From the NCBI GenBank assembly GCA_021732995.1, contig JAKFWA010000077.1, forward strand, positions 55,402 through 119,401: 64,000 nt of DNA, in the 5' to 3' direction. The stretch's first letter is position 1, and each line of letters begins with the position of its first letter. The notes under the pieces are model-generated. The model saw nothing but the letters and a program-made list of their open reading frames with translations. It searched no databases and was not told where the DNA came from. The stretch comes from Planctomycetaceae bacterium (lineage in GTDB: Bacteria > Planctomycetota > Planctomycetia > Planctomycetales > Planctomycetaceae). Positions 19,433 to 28,806 of the stretch are shown here, piece after piece. The position numbers and the translations under genes are program-made.

Positions 19433-20458
19433 CTATTCTTTCGCGGCGGCAACAATCTTCGCGTAGACGCGGAACTTCACGGGTTCGCTGCGTCCCGGAA
19501 TCGCGATGCTCAATTCTTCGTCCAGCGTACCTGCTTCGTTGGGAGCCACGACGGTCAGCGGAATGACCTGCACTGGAGCCGCCGACTTCGGCAGACGCAC
19601 CTGGAACACGTCCTTCGCTCGTTCGCAGGTGACGCTTTCGACTTCGAACGGCTTGCGACCCTTGATCACGACTTGAGTCGCCTTGGACTGGCCTGCCTGC
19701 AGGGTACCGAGCGAGACGAGTGACGGCTCAACGGAGAAGTCTGCTTTGACTTCGCCTTCGACGAGAACGGGCACGTTCGGGTTGCTCTGGTCGTCGGTAA
19801 TCAAGGTGATGTACTGACGCAGTGAGCCCGCAGGAACCGATCCGTTGGCCGCAATCACCAGATCATAGTTCACGTAGCCACCGCCTCGTGAGGTCTCAAC
19901 GGCCTTCGCGACGATGTGGTCGTTGCCGGTCTTGATCTCTTTGATCTTCCAGTCTTCGCGACCAGCGTACTGCAGCTTGATGACCTGCTCCTTCTTGTCA
20001 TCACGATAGAACGAGCCGAGTTGTGCTGAACCGGGCTCGAGCACGACGTCCTGGCGGATGTAAGCGGTGATCGGAATCGTGACTTCAGCGTAGATCGGGC
20101 GATCGAACGCCACGATCACATTGGAGTTCTTGCGCTGGCTGAACTTCTTTGTGTCCATGGTGATGGTCACAAAGGCTTCTTCGAGGCTCTTCAGAGTTTC
20201 GGTGTTGGGCTTACCAGCGGTGCAACCGCAGGTCGTGCGGACGGACGAGATGTGAACTTCCTGCTCGTAGATGTTCTTGAGCTTGAGTTGATATGTCGTG
20301 TCCGCGCCGCGGGCGACTACGCCGAAGTCGTGCGACTTCTTCTCGAACATCTTGTTGGCCCATTCGGCATCCTGGGCTTGAGCCTGCGATTGGAACATCC
20401 CGGCAGTGGCGAGCGCGAGGGCCGCAGCCTGTGCAGTGAATTGACGACGATTCAACAT
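19433..20458 (-). CDS. DUF1573 exported protein
   Basis: 341 residues from the ATG at 20458. The N-terminus MLNRRQFTAQAAALALATAGM has a twin-arginine-like RRQF followed by a hydrophobic stretch and AQAQ, so it is exported. DUF1573 (immunoglobulin-like) begins at about residue 40 with KSHDFGVVARGADTTYQLKLKN and contains VRTTCGCTAGKP, the double-Cys signature of the family. A second beta-sandwich covers residues about 215-335. Such proteins are abundant in Planctomycetes and Bacteroidetes, and their function is not known. AGAGAG precedes the start. Confidence 0.9.
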   Translation of the reverse strand: MLNRRQFTAQAAALALATAGMFQSQAQAQDAEWANKMFEKKSHDFGVVARGADTTYQLKLKNIYEQEVHISSVRTTCGCTAGKPNTETLKSLEEAFVTITMDTKKFSQRKNSNVIVAFDRPIYAEVTIPITAYIRQDVVLEPGSAQLGSFYRDDKKEQVIKLQYAGREDWKIKEIKTGNDHIVAKAVETSRGGGYVNYDLVIAANGSVPAGSLRQYITLITDDQSNPNVPVLVEGEVKADFSVEPSLVSLGTLQAGQSKATQVVIKGRKPFEVESVTCERAKDVFQVRLPKSAAPVQVIPLTVVAPNEAGTLDEELSIAIPGRSEPVKFRVYAKIVAAAKE

Positions 20459-21080
20459 GTTAGAGGTCTCTCTGATGGCAAGCGGGCAGGACGGTCGCAA
20501 ATCAAGCGACTCGGCTGCGGGCCGGCACGAATCTCAAAATGGCTGGCTCATCAAGAACAGATGTGCCAACTCTTTGCAGGTGACTCGAACGATCGCAGAA
20601 TGATGACGCGATCAGCCGACAGGCGAAAGCGAAGCGGTACTCGGCAGGCAGCGTGAAAGCCCATCGGCGGAGTACCTGCGCGGAATTTACCCCTCCTCAG
20701 AGAATTGTCAACGGCCTAGAAAACAGCCGCTTCGGCGAACGTATTCAGGGCAGAATCGCTCCAGCCGGACCTTGACCATTCCGAGTGATCGGTATGCTCT
20801 GATGATTCGGTTCGGAATGCAGCCAGCCTTGAGCTTGTCCTCAATTCCCGAGGCAAGTCGATTGACTTTGTCGAGCTGTTGCTCGCAGATCCGGAGCGTT
20901 TGCTGTTTGATGCGTCGAAATCGGTGGGCCTTTGATACTGGATTGCGTTGAAAACAACTCAGGCGACAGTCCGCAGACAATCGCCTAACTCCTCTATGGC
21001 CCGATGCGACTAGCTACGATGAGAGGTCGTTGCCTGACTGCTCAAACTGGGAAATCATCAGAACAAAAAGGATCATTTCG
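20459..21080. other. Intergenic region with a possible small gene
   Basis: About 620 bases between divergent genes. A candidate 90-residue gene at 20708-20980 is listed separately. Apart from that I see no fold, repeat or clear promoter. Confidence 0.4.
20708..20980 (-). CDS. Possible small hypothetical protein
   Basis: 90 residues, basic, with six Cys and a helical stretch (RIKQQTLRICEQQLDKVNRL ... LKAGCIPNRII). It would start with TTG at 20980, about 10 bases after GAGGAG. I recognise no family. The codon pattern is not clearly coding, but the ribosome binding site is good. It could equally be a chance ORF. Confidence 0.3.
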   Translation of the reverse strand: MSADCRLSCFQRNPVSKAHRFRRIKQQTLRICEQQLDKVNRLASGIEDKLKAGCIPNRIIRAYRSLGMVKVRLERFCPEYVRRSGCFLGR

Positions 21081-22367
21081 ATGCTGCGCGCCCTGCTGAG
21101 CTGCGTGCTCGTTTTCGGTTTTTCTGTGGCGGCGCAGGCCGAGCCGAAGCTGCAGGTTGTTCCCGATGCGTCTTCCGGCGTTTACGAGTCTGGTAAGGAT
21201 GCGACCTGGACAATTTTGCTGATGGACGGCGACAAGCCGCTGTCTGGAAAGGTGGCTTACTCAGTGCGCAAGGGAGGCTTGACCGAAATCTCCAGCGGGA
21301 CGGTTGAGCTTGAGGATGGTAAGGCGAAGGTCGTCGCGAAGCGCGACGACCCCGGAACTCTGCTGCTGTCCGCAAAGATCAAACCCGAAGGAGCAGCGAA
21401 GGAACTGACGGCCTTGGGCGGCGCGGCCTACGAACCGGCCAAAATCAGGGCGTCGACAATTCCGCCTGCGGATTTCGATGAGTTCTGGAAGGCGAAAATC
21501 GCGGAACTGGACGCCGTTCCGATGAATGTCCAACTGGAAAAAGTGGATGTCGGCGATCCGAAAGTTGAATACTTCAAAATCACGATGGACAACATTCGTG
21601 GGGCGAAGATCTACGGTCAGTTGGCGAAGCCGGCCGGAAAGTCGGCCTTGCCGGGGCTGCTGCAGGTGCAATGGGCGGGCGTGTATCCGATGGACCGCAA
21701 CTGGGTGATCGGCCCGGCCCGGAACGGCTGGTTGGCGTTGAACATTTCCGCTCACGATTTACCGATTGATCAACCCGCCGAGTTCTATCAGGCGAAGGCA
21801 GGTAAAGAGCTGAATGACTATCCCGGCATCGGCAACGAGGATCGCGATACGAGCTATTTCCTGCGGATGTTTCTCTCGTGCCGCCGCGCTGTGGATTACC
21901 TGGCTCAACATCCCGACTGGAACAAGCAGGCTTTGGTGGTGCAGGGCGGCAGCCAGGGTGGTTATCAGGCCTTGGTGACCGCTGGTTTGCATCCAGCAGT
22001 GACGGCCTTGGCCGCGAACGTTCCGGCAGGGTGTGATCACACTGGCAAGCAAGCAGGACGCTCTCCGGGCTGGCCCAATTGGGCCGGTCGGACTTGGCAG
22101 GGGAAGAGCGAGGCCAAAATGCTGGCCGCAGCTCCGTACTTCGACGCGATGAATTTCGCGACGCGCATTAAGTGCCCGGCGTTGGTCGGGCTCGGACTCG
22201 TCGACACCGTTTGTCCGCCGGAAGGGATCTTCGCCACTTGCAACCAGATTCAGAGCGAGAAGAAGGTCATCATCATGCCGCAAGCTGATCACGGTGGCGA
22301 CCATAAGGCGTATTACCAGGCCTATGGGCCGTTCCTGGAAGCTCAGAAAAAGGTTGCTCAACAATGA
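21081..22367 (+). CDS. Acetylxylan esterase/cephalosporin-C deacetylase-like (AXE1) secreted hydrolase
   Basis: 428 residues from the ATG at 21081, with AAAAAGGA upstream. A Sec signal peptide (MLRALLSCVLVFGFSVAAQA) is followed by a beta domain of about 100 residues and then an alpha/beta-hydrolase of the AXE1 type. The nucleophile elbow is GGSQGG (Ser near residue 291), with likely acid Asp in LGLVDTVCPP and His in ADHGGDHKAY. The family removes acetyl groups from xylan or related esters. The signal peptide places it outside the cytoplasm. A 51-base longer reading upstream is unlikely because it would hide the signal. It is followed by UbiA 79 bases later, probably independently expressed. 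Confidence 0.88.
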   Translation: MLRALLSCVLVFGFSVAAQAEPKLQVVPDASSGVYESGKDATWTILLMDGDKPLSGKVAYSVRKGGLTEISSGTVELEDGKAKVVAKRDDPGTLLLSAKIKPEGAAKELTALGGAAYEPAKIRASTIPPADFDEFWKAKIAELDAVPMNVQLEKVDVGDPKVEYFKITMDNIRGAKIYGQLAKPAGKSALPGLLQVQWAGVYPMDRNWVIGPARNGWLALNISAHDLPIDQPAEFYQAKAGKELNDYPGIGNEDRDTSYFLRMFLSCRRAVDYLAQHPDWNKQALVVQGGSQGGYQALVTAGLHPAVTALAANVPAGCDHTGKQAGRSPGWPNWAGRTWQGKSEAKMLAAAPYFDAMNFATRIKCPALVGLGLVDTVCPPEGIFATCNQIQSEKKVIIMPQADHGGDHKAYYQAYGPFLEAQKKVAQQ

Positions 22368-22445
22368 GTTTTCGTTAAGAGAAACGGTTGTTGAACGGTC
22401 ATTGAGTGAGTTGTTCTGTATGCGAATTGCACGGAGGGATTTAGT

Positions 22446-23363
22446 TTGAGCTCGTCTGACCCCATGGTCTCCGTTCCGAGCTCGCCGATTGGCTTCTGGT
22501 CGCGAGTTCGTCATTTGCTGGAGCTGATTCGCTTCAGTCACACGGTATTTGCGCTGCCGTTTGCCTTCTTGTCGGCGGTCATGGCGTGGTCTCGTCCAGA
22601 TACCGAATTCCGCTGGCAGGATCTGCTGGGCATTTTGCTATGCATGGTTTTTGCGCGTTCCGCAGCGATGGCGTTCAATCGAGTCGTCGATCACCAGTTC
22701 GATGGCGAAAATCCCCGAACGGCGAAGCGTCATATTCCGGCGGGAATTCTTTCAAAAGGCTTCGTTGTCGGCTTCACGCTGGCGACTTCACTGGCATTCG
22801 TCGCGACGACCCTCATTTTCCTGCCGAAGCGATTGCCGATCATTCTTTCGCTGCCCGTGCTGCTGTTCCTGCTGGGATATTCCTATGCGAAGCGGTTCAC
22901 TCAGTGGTGCCACTATTGGTTATCGGCGGCGTTGATGCTGTCGCCAATTGCCGCATGGATTGCTGTAAGAGACGAAATTGCACTTGAACCTGCGTTATTG
23001 GCCGCTGTGATTTTCTTCTGGGTAGGCGGATTCGACATTATCTACGCCTGCCAGGATGCGGATTTCGATCGCGAGCAAAAACTGTTTAGCGTGCCCGCTC
23101 GTTGGGGAGTGAAGACGGCGCTGCGAGTCGCGTTTATCAGCCACATGCTCACGATCGCGGCGTTATTCGCGTTCTGGCATTTCGCGGGATTGGGCTCCGT
23201 TTTCCTGGTGGGAGCGTGTTGCGTGGCGTTGCTGTTGATCTACGAACACACTCTGGTGCGGGCGGATGACCTCACCCGGGTCAATGTGGCATTCTTCAAT
23301 GTGAACGCCGTTGTCAGCCTCGGACTCTTCATTGTCGGCTCGATTGATATTCTAATGCGCTGA
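22446..23363 (+). CDS. UbiA-family prenyltransferase (probably menaquinone, MqnP-type)
   Basis: 305 residues, integral membrane with about eight helices. Two Asp-rich motifs are conserved: NRVVDHQFDGENPRT near residue 78 and ACQDADFDREQKLFSVP near 200. They bind Mg-diphosphate and the prenyl chain in aromatic prenyltransferases. The closest pattern is the 4-hydroxybenzoate/MqnP type, which attaches the prenyl tail to the ring precursor of menaquinone in the futalosine pathway; that assignment is inference. The start is TTG at 22446 with GGAGG eight bases upstream; the in-frame ATG at 22464 is too far from it. An M29 aminopeptidase follows 46 bases later. Confidence 0.85.
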   Translation: MSSSDPMVSVPSSPIGFWSRVRHLLELIRFSHTVFALPFAFLSAVMAWSRPDTEFRWQDLLGILLCMVFARSAAMAFNRVVDHQFDGENPRTAKRHIPAGILSKGFVVGFTLATSLAFVATTLIFLPKRLPIILSLPVLLFLLGYSYAKRFTQWCHYWLSAALMLSPIAAWIAVRDEIALEPALLAAVIFFWVGGFDIIYACQDADFDREQKLFSVPARWGVKTALRVAFISHMLTIAALFAFWHFAGLGSVFLVGACCVALLLIYEHTLVRADDLTRVNVAFFNVNAVVSLGLFIVGSIDILMR

Positions 23364-23409
23364 GTGAGCAGGTTCGCTCTGCCGATTCGTCGGAGTAAGG
23401 AGACTCTTC

Positions 23410-24528
23410 ATGTTGGACCCTCGAGTCCGTCGTTTGGCCGAATTGCTGATTGATCACAGCGTGCGTTTGCAGCCGAACGAGAAGGTGTTGATCGAAGCCT
23501 TCGATCTGCCGGACCCGTCATTGGTCACCTGCCTGGTTGAGTTTGCTCGTGCTCGTGGCGGCATTCCCGTTGTGGCATGGAAGAGCAACGCCATCGTGCG
23601 CTGTCTGTTGATGCACGGCGATGCCGAAACCTTCAAGCAGATTGGCGAGATTGAAGCGCACGCGATGAGCCAGATGCAGGCCTACATCGGAGTGCGCGGG
23701 GCGGCGAACACCAACGAACTCGCCGACGTGCCATCATCACAGATGGCCTTGTATCAGGAGCATTGGTGGCATCCGGTGCATCTGGCGTTGCGAGTTCCTA
23801 AAACGAAGTGGGTTGTCTTGCGATATCCGACGCCTTCGATGGCTCAAGCCGCGCAACGCAGTTCCGAGGACTTTGAAGACTTCTACTTTCGAGTCTGCAC
23901 GGCGGACTATGTGCGTATGGCTCAAAATCAGGAACCGCTGGTCGCTCGCATGCAGAAGGCCGAACGCATTCACATTACCGCGCCGGACACGGACCTGAGG
24001 TTCTCGATCAAGGACATTCCGGTGATTCCTTGTCACGGCCGCCGCAATATTCCCGACGGCGAATGCTTCACCGCCCCTGTAAAGGACAGCGTCAACGGCG
24101 TGATTACCTACAACACGAAGACGCTCTATCAAGGCGTGGTGTTTGATCGTATCCGCTTTGAGTTCAAGGACGGGCGGATCATCAAAGCAACGTGCGCCAA
24201 CGGGCAGGATAAGCGGCTGAACGAAATTCTCGATTCCGACGAAGGCGCGCGGTACATCGGTGAATGGTCACTGGGCCTGAACAACGAAGTTCGCGAGCCA
24301 ATGCTCGATACCTTGTTCGATGAGAAGATTGGCGGTTCGCTGCATTTCACTCCGGGCAATGCCTATGAGACAGCGGACAACGGCAACCGCAGTAAGGTGC
24401 ACTGGGACATTGTTCTCATTCAAACAAAGGCTTACGGCGGCGGGGAAGTGTGGTTTGACGACGAACTGGTACGAAAGGATGGCTTCTTCGTGCCGGCGGA
24501 TCTGCAACCGTTGAACGCGGGTCTTTGA
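23410..24528 (+). CDS. Aminopeptidase, M29 family
   Basis: 372 residues of the thermophilic aminopeptidase (M29) family, cytoplasmic dinuclear-metal exopeptidases. The signature NIPDGECFTAP (its Glu is a metal ligand) is present, then GARYIGEWSLGLN, GGSLHFTPGNAYE and KVHWDIVL, which provide the remaining Glu, His and Asp ligands. AAGGAG precedes the ATG by about nine bases. Its end touches the longest possible reading of scpA, so the two are tightly linked. Specificity is not predictable; the family usually removes N-terminal residues from peptides. Confidence 0.9.
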   Translation: MLDPRVRRLAELLIDHSVRLQPNEKVLIEAFDLPDPSLVTCLVEFARARGGIPVVAWKSNAIVRCLLMHGDAETFKQIGEIEAHAMSQMQAYIGVRGAANTNELADVPSSQMALYQEHWWHPVHLALRVPKTKWVVLRYPTPSMAQAAQRSSEDFEDFYFRVCTADYVRMAQNQEPLVARMQKAERIHITAPDTDLRFSIKDIPVIPCHGRRNIPDGECFTAPVKDSVNGVITYNTKTLYQGVVFDRIRFEFKDGRIIKATCANGQDKRLNEILDSDEGARYIGEWSLGLNNEVREPMLDTLFDEKIGGSLHFTPGNAYETADNGNRSKVHWDIVLIQTKAYGGGEVWFDDELVRKDGFFVPADLQPLNAGL

Positions 24529-24542
24529 AAGTTGGCTTCGTC

Positions 24543-25328
24543 ATGGCGACCTACAACGTAGAGCTGGAATTCTTCAAGGGGCCGATGGACCTCCTGCTCT
24601 ATCTGGTGCGGCGAGACGAACTCAACGTGTGCGATTTGCCGATCGCACGCATCGCACGCCAATTCGAAGTATTTCTTGGGGTGCTGGAATTCATCGATCT
24701 GGAACTCGTGGGCGACTTCGTTCTGATGGCCAGCACGCTGGTGGAGATCAAAAGTCGGCTGGTTTTACCCAATCCAGAGGAAGAAATCGCAAATTCCGAA
24801 GAGCCGACCGAAGCTGATCCACGGACAGATCTGATCAAACAACTGCTGGAATATCGGAAATATAAACAGGCGGCTGTTGAGCTCGAGGATCGAGCTGATG
24901 AGTGGCAGGAACGCTATCCGCGACTGACAAATGATCGCCCCGATGTGGAAAATGACCCGTCGAACGATCTGATCAAAGAGGTCGAACTTTGGGACCTGGT
25001 GAGCGCCCTCGCTCGCGTGCTGGAGAAGAAAGTCATCGAAAAAGAAGCGAAAATTCGCGACGATGACACGCCGATTTCGGTTTACGTGGAACGGATTGGG
25101 ACGCAGGTTCGTCAAGAAGGCCGAGTGGCATTTACTACCCTTTTTGACGACGCTCACCAGCGCAGCAAAATTGTTGGTATCTTTCTGGCGATCCTGGAAC
25201 TGCTGCGACATCACTCGTTTCGAGCGGTCCAAGATCAGGATTTCGGGGAAATCTGGGTGCTGCCGCCGGAAACGCCTGTTGGCGAAAGCGAAGCGGCAAC
25301 GCCAGTTGTGAAGAATGAACACACTTGA
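24543..25328 (+). CDS. scpA: Segregation and condensation protein A
   Basis: 261 residues. It opens with MATYNVELEFFKGPMDLLLY followed by LVRRDELNVCDLPIARI, the conserved kleisin N-terminal helix that binds the SMC neck. ETPVGESEAATPV is a variable tail. ScpA bridges the SMC head domains and, with ScpB, forms the SMC-ScpAB complex that compacts and segregates the chromosome; no scpB is visible in the window. I choose the ATG at 24543 because it gives the family N-terminus. A TTG at 24525 overlapping the upstream stop would add six residues. It starts 14 bases after the aminopeptidase stop. Confidence 0.93.
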   Translation: MATYNVELEFFKGPMDLLLYLVRRDELNVCDLPIARIARQFEVFLGVLEFIDLELVGDFVLMASTLVEIKSRLVLPNPEEEIANSEEPTEADPRTDLIKQLLEYRKYKQAAVELEDRADEWQERYPRLTNDRPDVENDPSNDLIKEVELWDLVSALARVLEKKVIEKEAKIRDDDTPISVYVERIGTQVRQEGRVAFTTLFDDAHQRSKIVGIFLAILELLRHHSFRAVQDQDFGEIWVLPPETPVGESEAATPVVKNEHT

Positions 25329-25430
25329 GAATCGCGCCGGAGGTTCTACAGTTCGCGGCGCGAAAGCGATCGGCGATAGCAAACTTGCTTATTAGCGCCG
25401 TGATTTTTACCCGTTTCGCTACGGCTCTTC

Positions 25431-25931
25431 ATGGCTAATGATTCAGAAAAGACACCCCTTGTGGGTGTCATCATGGGCAGCAAGTCCGATTGGGACACGA
25501 TGCAGCACGCGTCTGAAGTGCTCACCCAGTTTGGAGTTGCGCATGAGTGTCGAGTCGTCTCCGCTCACCGGACGCCCGATTGGATGGGTGAATATGCGAA
25601 ATCCGCCGCCGGTCGGGGACTGAAAGTGATTATCGCGGGAGCAGGTGGAGCTGCGCACCTGCCGGGAATGGTCGCCTCCCAGACTTCGTTGCCGGTATTG
25701 GGAGTACCTGTACAGAGTAAAGCTCTGCAGGGGCTGGATTCGCTACTCTCGATTGTGCAAATGCCCGCGGGAATTCCCGTGGCGACGCTGGCGATTGGAA
25801 CCGCTGGTGCAAAGAACGCAGGGCTGCTGGCCGTCCGGATTCTGGGCGCGTCTGACACAGCTTTGAGGGACCGCATGGACGCATTTCTACGCGAACAAAC
25901 AGAGAAAGTGCTCGCAGAGTCCGTCCTATGA
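25431..25931 (+). CDS. purE: N5-carboxyaminoimidazole ribonucleotide mutase
   Basis: 166 residues. It converts N5-CAIR to CAIR in purine synthesis, working with PurK. The motifs GSKSDWDTM near residue 17 and SAHRTPDWM near residue 44 (active-site His) are intact, as is [14 protein letters not shown]. The length is normal for class I PurE. The stop overlaps the purK start by four bases (ATGA), so the two are translationally coupled. Confidence 0.97.
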   Translation: MANDSEKTPLVGVIMGSKSDWDTMQHASEVLTQFGVAHECRVVSAHRTPDWMGEYAKSAAGRGLKVIIAGAGGAAHLPGMVASQTSLPVLGVPVQSKALQGLDSLLSIVQMPAGIPVATLAIGTAGAKNAGLLAVRILGASDTALRDRMDAFLREQTEKVLAESVL

Positions 25932-27064
25932 GCAAGCCAATTTTACCGGGCGCGACGCTTGGTGTGCTGGGGAGCGGCCAGCTTGGTCGCATGTTCGCAA
26001 TAGCGGCTCGTCGGTTGGGTTATTATGTGCATGTGTACTCGCCGGACAAAGACACCCCGACAGGTCAGGTGGCGGATGTAGAATATACCGCTGCCTATAC
26101 AGATCATGAGCAATTAGCTGCTTTTGCTCGCGGCGTGGATGTGGTCACTTTCGAGTTTGAGAATGTGCCCTCAGAGGTCACGGATCTGATTGGCAAGCAC
26201 ACTCTGGTGCGTCCATCAGGTAAGGTGTTGAACATCTCTCAGCACCGATTGCGTGAAAAAACGACTCTGCGGCAGGCTGGATTACCGGTGCCTGACTTCC
26301 GGCGAGTGACCAATGTTGAGGAATTAGAAACCGCGTTGAGCGAGTTGGGCCGTCCCGCTGTGTTGAAAACGGCATCGTCCGGATATGACGGAAAAGGCCA
26401 ATTACTGATCAGGGATTCCATTTCCGCGACTGATGCCTGGTCTCAATTGAGCACAGACGAAGCGATTCTGGAGGCTTTCGTTGATTTTGAGTGTGAAGTT
26501 TCCGTTGTCGGTGCGCGCAATCCGCAGGGGGATTTCGCGTACTATGGTCCTTTTCGGAATGCACATTGGAATCATATTCTCGACGTCACCGTCTGCCCGT
26601 CGGGGTTAAGCCCTCAAATTGAGGATGAGTCGATCGAGATTGCGCGAACAGTTTTTGATGCACTGGACGTCGTCGGCGTCCTGTGTGTGGAAATGTTTGT
26701 GACCAGATCTGGTAAAATTTTGATAAATGAGCTGGCTCCGCGGCCTCACAATTCAGGCCACTTGACGATCGACGCTCACACTTCCTGCCAGTTCGAGCAA
26801 CAGGTGCGAGCGATCTGTGGGCTGCCTCTGGCGAGCACGCGACAACTGCGGCCGGCTGCTATGGCAAATATCCTCGGTGATTTGTGGGCCGGTGGAGTAC
26901 CACGCTGGGAGAAATTGCTGGCTATCCCGGATGTGCACTTGCATTTGTACGGTAAATCGGATGCTCGCAATGGTCGTAAGATGGGACACATTACGACTTT
27001 ACAGGATTCGATTGGCCTGGCGGAACAGGTGGTGCGCGCTGCCAGAAATGCACTTTTAGAGTAG
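25928..27064 (+). CDS. purK: N5-carboxyaminoimidazole ribonucleotide synthase
   Basis: 378 residues of the ATP-grasp superfamily. It adds bicarbonate to AIR using ATP; PurE then rearranges the product. It opens with [20 protein letters not shown], followed by SSGYDGKGQ (ATP-binding loop), [13 protein letters not shown] and [17 protein letters not shown]. The length matches the family. The 4-base overlap with purE indicates an operon. No frameshift or missing motif is seen. Confidence 0.97.
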   Translation: MSKPILPGATLGVLGSGQLGRMFAIAARRLGYYVHVYSPDKDTPTGQVADVEYTAAYTDHEQLAAFARGVDVVTFEFENVPSEVTDLIGKHTLVRPSGKVLNISQHRLREKTTLRQAGLPVPDFRRVTNVEELETALSELGRPAVLKTASSGYDGKGQLLIRDSISATDAWSQLSTDEAILEAFVDFECEVSVVGARNPQGDFAYYGPFRNAHWNHILDVTVCPSGLSPQIEDESIEIARTVFDALDVVGVLCVEMFVTRSGKILINELAPRPHNSGHLTIDAHTSCQFEQQVRAICGLPLASTRQLRPAAMANILGDLWAGGVPRWEKLLAIPDVHLHLYGKSDARNGRKMGHITTLQDSIGLAEQVVRAARNALLE

Positions 27065-27132
27065 GTGTGAGGGCCGCGTTGTGCTTGTTTTCGCCGTCAA
27101 ATCAGCCCGGTTTTCGTGGGATATTGATGGTG

Positions 27133-27257
27133 TATTTCTGCGAAATAAGAAATTTACTTGGCATTTGAATTGTAATTATCGGTGGATGTGGCAAGTATTC
27201 CGCCAGCGGCGGGGCAAAGTTCTGGACACGCTGTTTTACCAACGTATTTCGCAGAAA
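27133..27257. repeat. Inverted pair of TATTTC-GAAATA sites (possible operators)
   Basis: TATTTCTGCGAAATA lies at 27133-27147. Its 13-base arm TTTCTGCGAAATA (27135-27147) recurs in perfect inverted orientation as TATTTCGCAGAAA at 27245-27257. Each copy is itself nearly palindromic. They sit about 150 and 40 bases before the histone-like gene, which fits an operator pair, but no binding protein is known. Confidence 0.4.
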
Positions 27258-27296
27258 AACTGCGGGCTTAAATCAATTACCGAGGAGGCTTGAGTC

Positions 27297-27920
27297 ATGG
27301 CAAAGCAAGAAGCAAGTGGAGCAAGTAAGAGCGACGCCGTTCGCAAGTACTTGTCTGCTAATCCGAAGGCAGGAGCGAAAGTCGCTCAGGCCGCCTTGAA
27401 GGATCAAGGAATTGAGGTCTCGATTCCGTTGATCAACAAGATCAAGTACGCGAAGCCAGAAGGCGGCGAGAAGAAGCCAGCCGGTACCGGTCGTCGTGGT
27501 CGTCCCGCCGGTCGCGGTGGCAACATGAGCGGAACGATTCGCTCTTACATTCAGAGCAATCCCAATGCGACCCGTCCTGAGATCCGCGACGCTCTGCGAG
27601 CTCAGGGCCACAACGTTTCGACGTCGCTGGTCAACGCGGTTTACATGAAGGTTCAGAGCGCCGCTGGCAAGCCAATCGCAGCCGCTCGTCGTGGTCGTCC
27701 GGCTGGCAGCAAGAATAAGGCGAAGGCTGGCCGTCCTGCCGGTCGCCCGGCTGGCCGTCCGGTTGGTCGCCCTGCAGCCAGTGCGGCTCCAGCCGCTCCC
27801 AAGGCTTCGGGTTCTTCGCTCAGTGCGTCTGACCTGATCAGCGCGAAGCGTCTGGTCGATCAGATTGGTGGCGTTGACCGTATGAAGCAAGCTCTGGCTC
27901 TGCTGGAACAACTTTCCTAA
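27297..27920 (+). CDS. Histone-like DNA-binding protein with duplicated helical domain and AT-hook tail
   Basis: 207 residues, strongly basic. Two related helical units are visible: residues about 11-50 (SDAVRKYLSANPKAG ... INKIKY) and 78-120 (SGTIRSYIQSNPNAT ... VNAVYMKV). They look like a tandem copy of a small winged-helix-like module. They are joined and followed by Arg-Gly-Arg-Pro repeats (RRGRPAGR, RRGRPAGS, then GRPAGRPAGRPVGRPA), which resemble AT-hooks that bind the minor groove. The C-terminal 30 residues (LISAKRLVDQIGGVDRMKQAL) form a separate helix. It probably organises DNA or regulates transcription, like H1- or HU-type planctomycete chromatin proteins; this is inference. GAGGAGG precedes the ATG. 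Inverted operator-like repeats lie upstream. Confidence 0.75.
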   Translation: MAKQEASGASKSDAVRKYLSANPKAGAKVAQAALKDQGIEVSIPLINKIKYAKPEGGEKKPAGTGRRGRPAGRGGNMSGTIRSYIQSNPNATRPEIRDALRAQGHNVSTSLVNAVYMKVQSAAGKPIAAARRGRPAGSKNKAKAGRPAGRPAGRPVGRPAASAAPAAPKASGSSLSASDLISAKRLVDQIGGVDRMKQALALLEQLS

Positions 27921-27946
27921 GCAGTTGCTGAGTGAGATAGTGAAAT

Positions 27947-27983
27947 AAAAACGACCGGCATCATTGGTGCCGGTCGTTTTTTT
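27947..27983 (+). terminator. Bidirectional terminator between histone-like gene and ndk
   Basis: 14-bp stem (27947-27960 with 27968-27981), 7-base loop and T-runs on both strands (TTTTTTT to 27983 on plus; the A-run before the stem on minus). It separates convergent genes and can end both transcripts. Confidence 0.95.
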
Positions 27984-27991
27984 GTTACGTG

Positions 27992-28050
27992 GAGCACGAT
28001 TTCATCGTGCTCGAAATGCATTCATCCAAGGCACGTTGAGAACGTGCCTT
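27992..28050. repeat. Two adjacent perfect hairpins (intergenic repeat)
   Basis: GAGCACGAT-TTC-ATCGTGCTC (27992-28012) and AAGGCACGTT-GAG-AACGTGCCTT (28028-28050), 15 bases apart. There is no T-run, so they are not terminators. The pattern resembles REP/BIME-type palindromes or the DNA-uptake-like repeats scattered in planctomycete genomes. Confidence 0.7.
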
Positions 28051-28083
28051 GCGTCATTTAGCGGTCGAAAACGCAGGTGAATT

Positions 28084-28551
28084 CTACTTCTCGTCGTCCG
28101 CACAGACCCATTCAGCCAAGGATGTGTCGTAGCTGAGCAGTTCTTCCGGACGGAAATAGACAGCGAGTTCTTTCGCGGCGGCATCAGTGCTGTCGCTGCC
28201 GTGAACGAGATTCATCTGGCGGCTGACACCGTAATCACCACGAATTGTTCCAGGAGCAGCTTGGCGACCATTGGTGGGTCCCATCATGCCGCGGACAACC
28301 GCAACCGCTTCCGGACCTTCCAATGCGAGCGCGACTACCGGGCCGGAGGTAATAAAAGATTCCAGCAGGGGGTAGAAGCCCTTGTTGACGTGTTCGGCGT
28401 AGTGTTGCTTCGACAGTTCAGGGGTGACTCGCAGCAATTTCAGGCCGATGATTTTCAGGCCTTTTCGCTCGAAGCGGCTATACAGCTCGCCGACAAGACG
28501 ACGTTGGACTGCGTCCGGTTTGAATAAAACTAGTGTTCGTTCGGTAGCCAT
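28084..28551 (-). CDS. ndk: Nucleoside diphosphate kinase
   Basis: 155 residues from the ATG at 28551, which follows AGGAA. It transfers phosphate between nucleoside di- and triphosphates through a phospho-histidine. The family motifs [22 protein letters not shown] (start), [18 protein letters not shown] and NLVHGSDS (catalytic His in the last) are all present; the length is slightly over the usual 140-150. It is convergent with the histone-like gene. The longer reading starting at 28599 adds an unlikely Cys-rich leader. Confidence 0.97.
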   Translation of the reverse strand: MATERTLVLFKPDAVQRRLVGELYSRFERKGLKIIGLKLLRVTPELSKQHYAEHVNKGFYPLLESFITSGPVVALALEGPEAVAVVRGMMGPTNGRQAAPGTIRGDYGVSRQMNLVHGSDSTDAAAKELAVYFRPEELLSYDTSLAEWVCADDEK

Positions 28552-28806
28552 TCGATTCTGATTCCTCAGGAAACCACATTCCGTGCAGCCGCGCTGCATC
28601 CCTTTTGCGGGAAGTTAGTCCATCTGCCGCCGCTGCTGCAAATCGAGATGTTCAGGTTCGAACTGTCCCCGTTGGATTTCACATACTGTTCATTCGAGCC
28701 TTCTGCGCACCCCGGCTGATCTGTCATCATGGCTCTACAGACCGAACTGCAGTGTTGCAGGCGTGCTGTGCTCATCGACGAGTGATGTGTGATTTCAGGA
28801 AACTCG

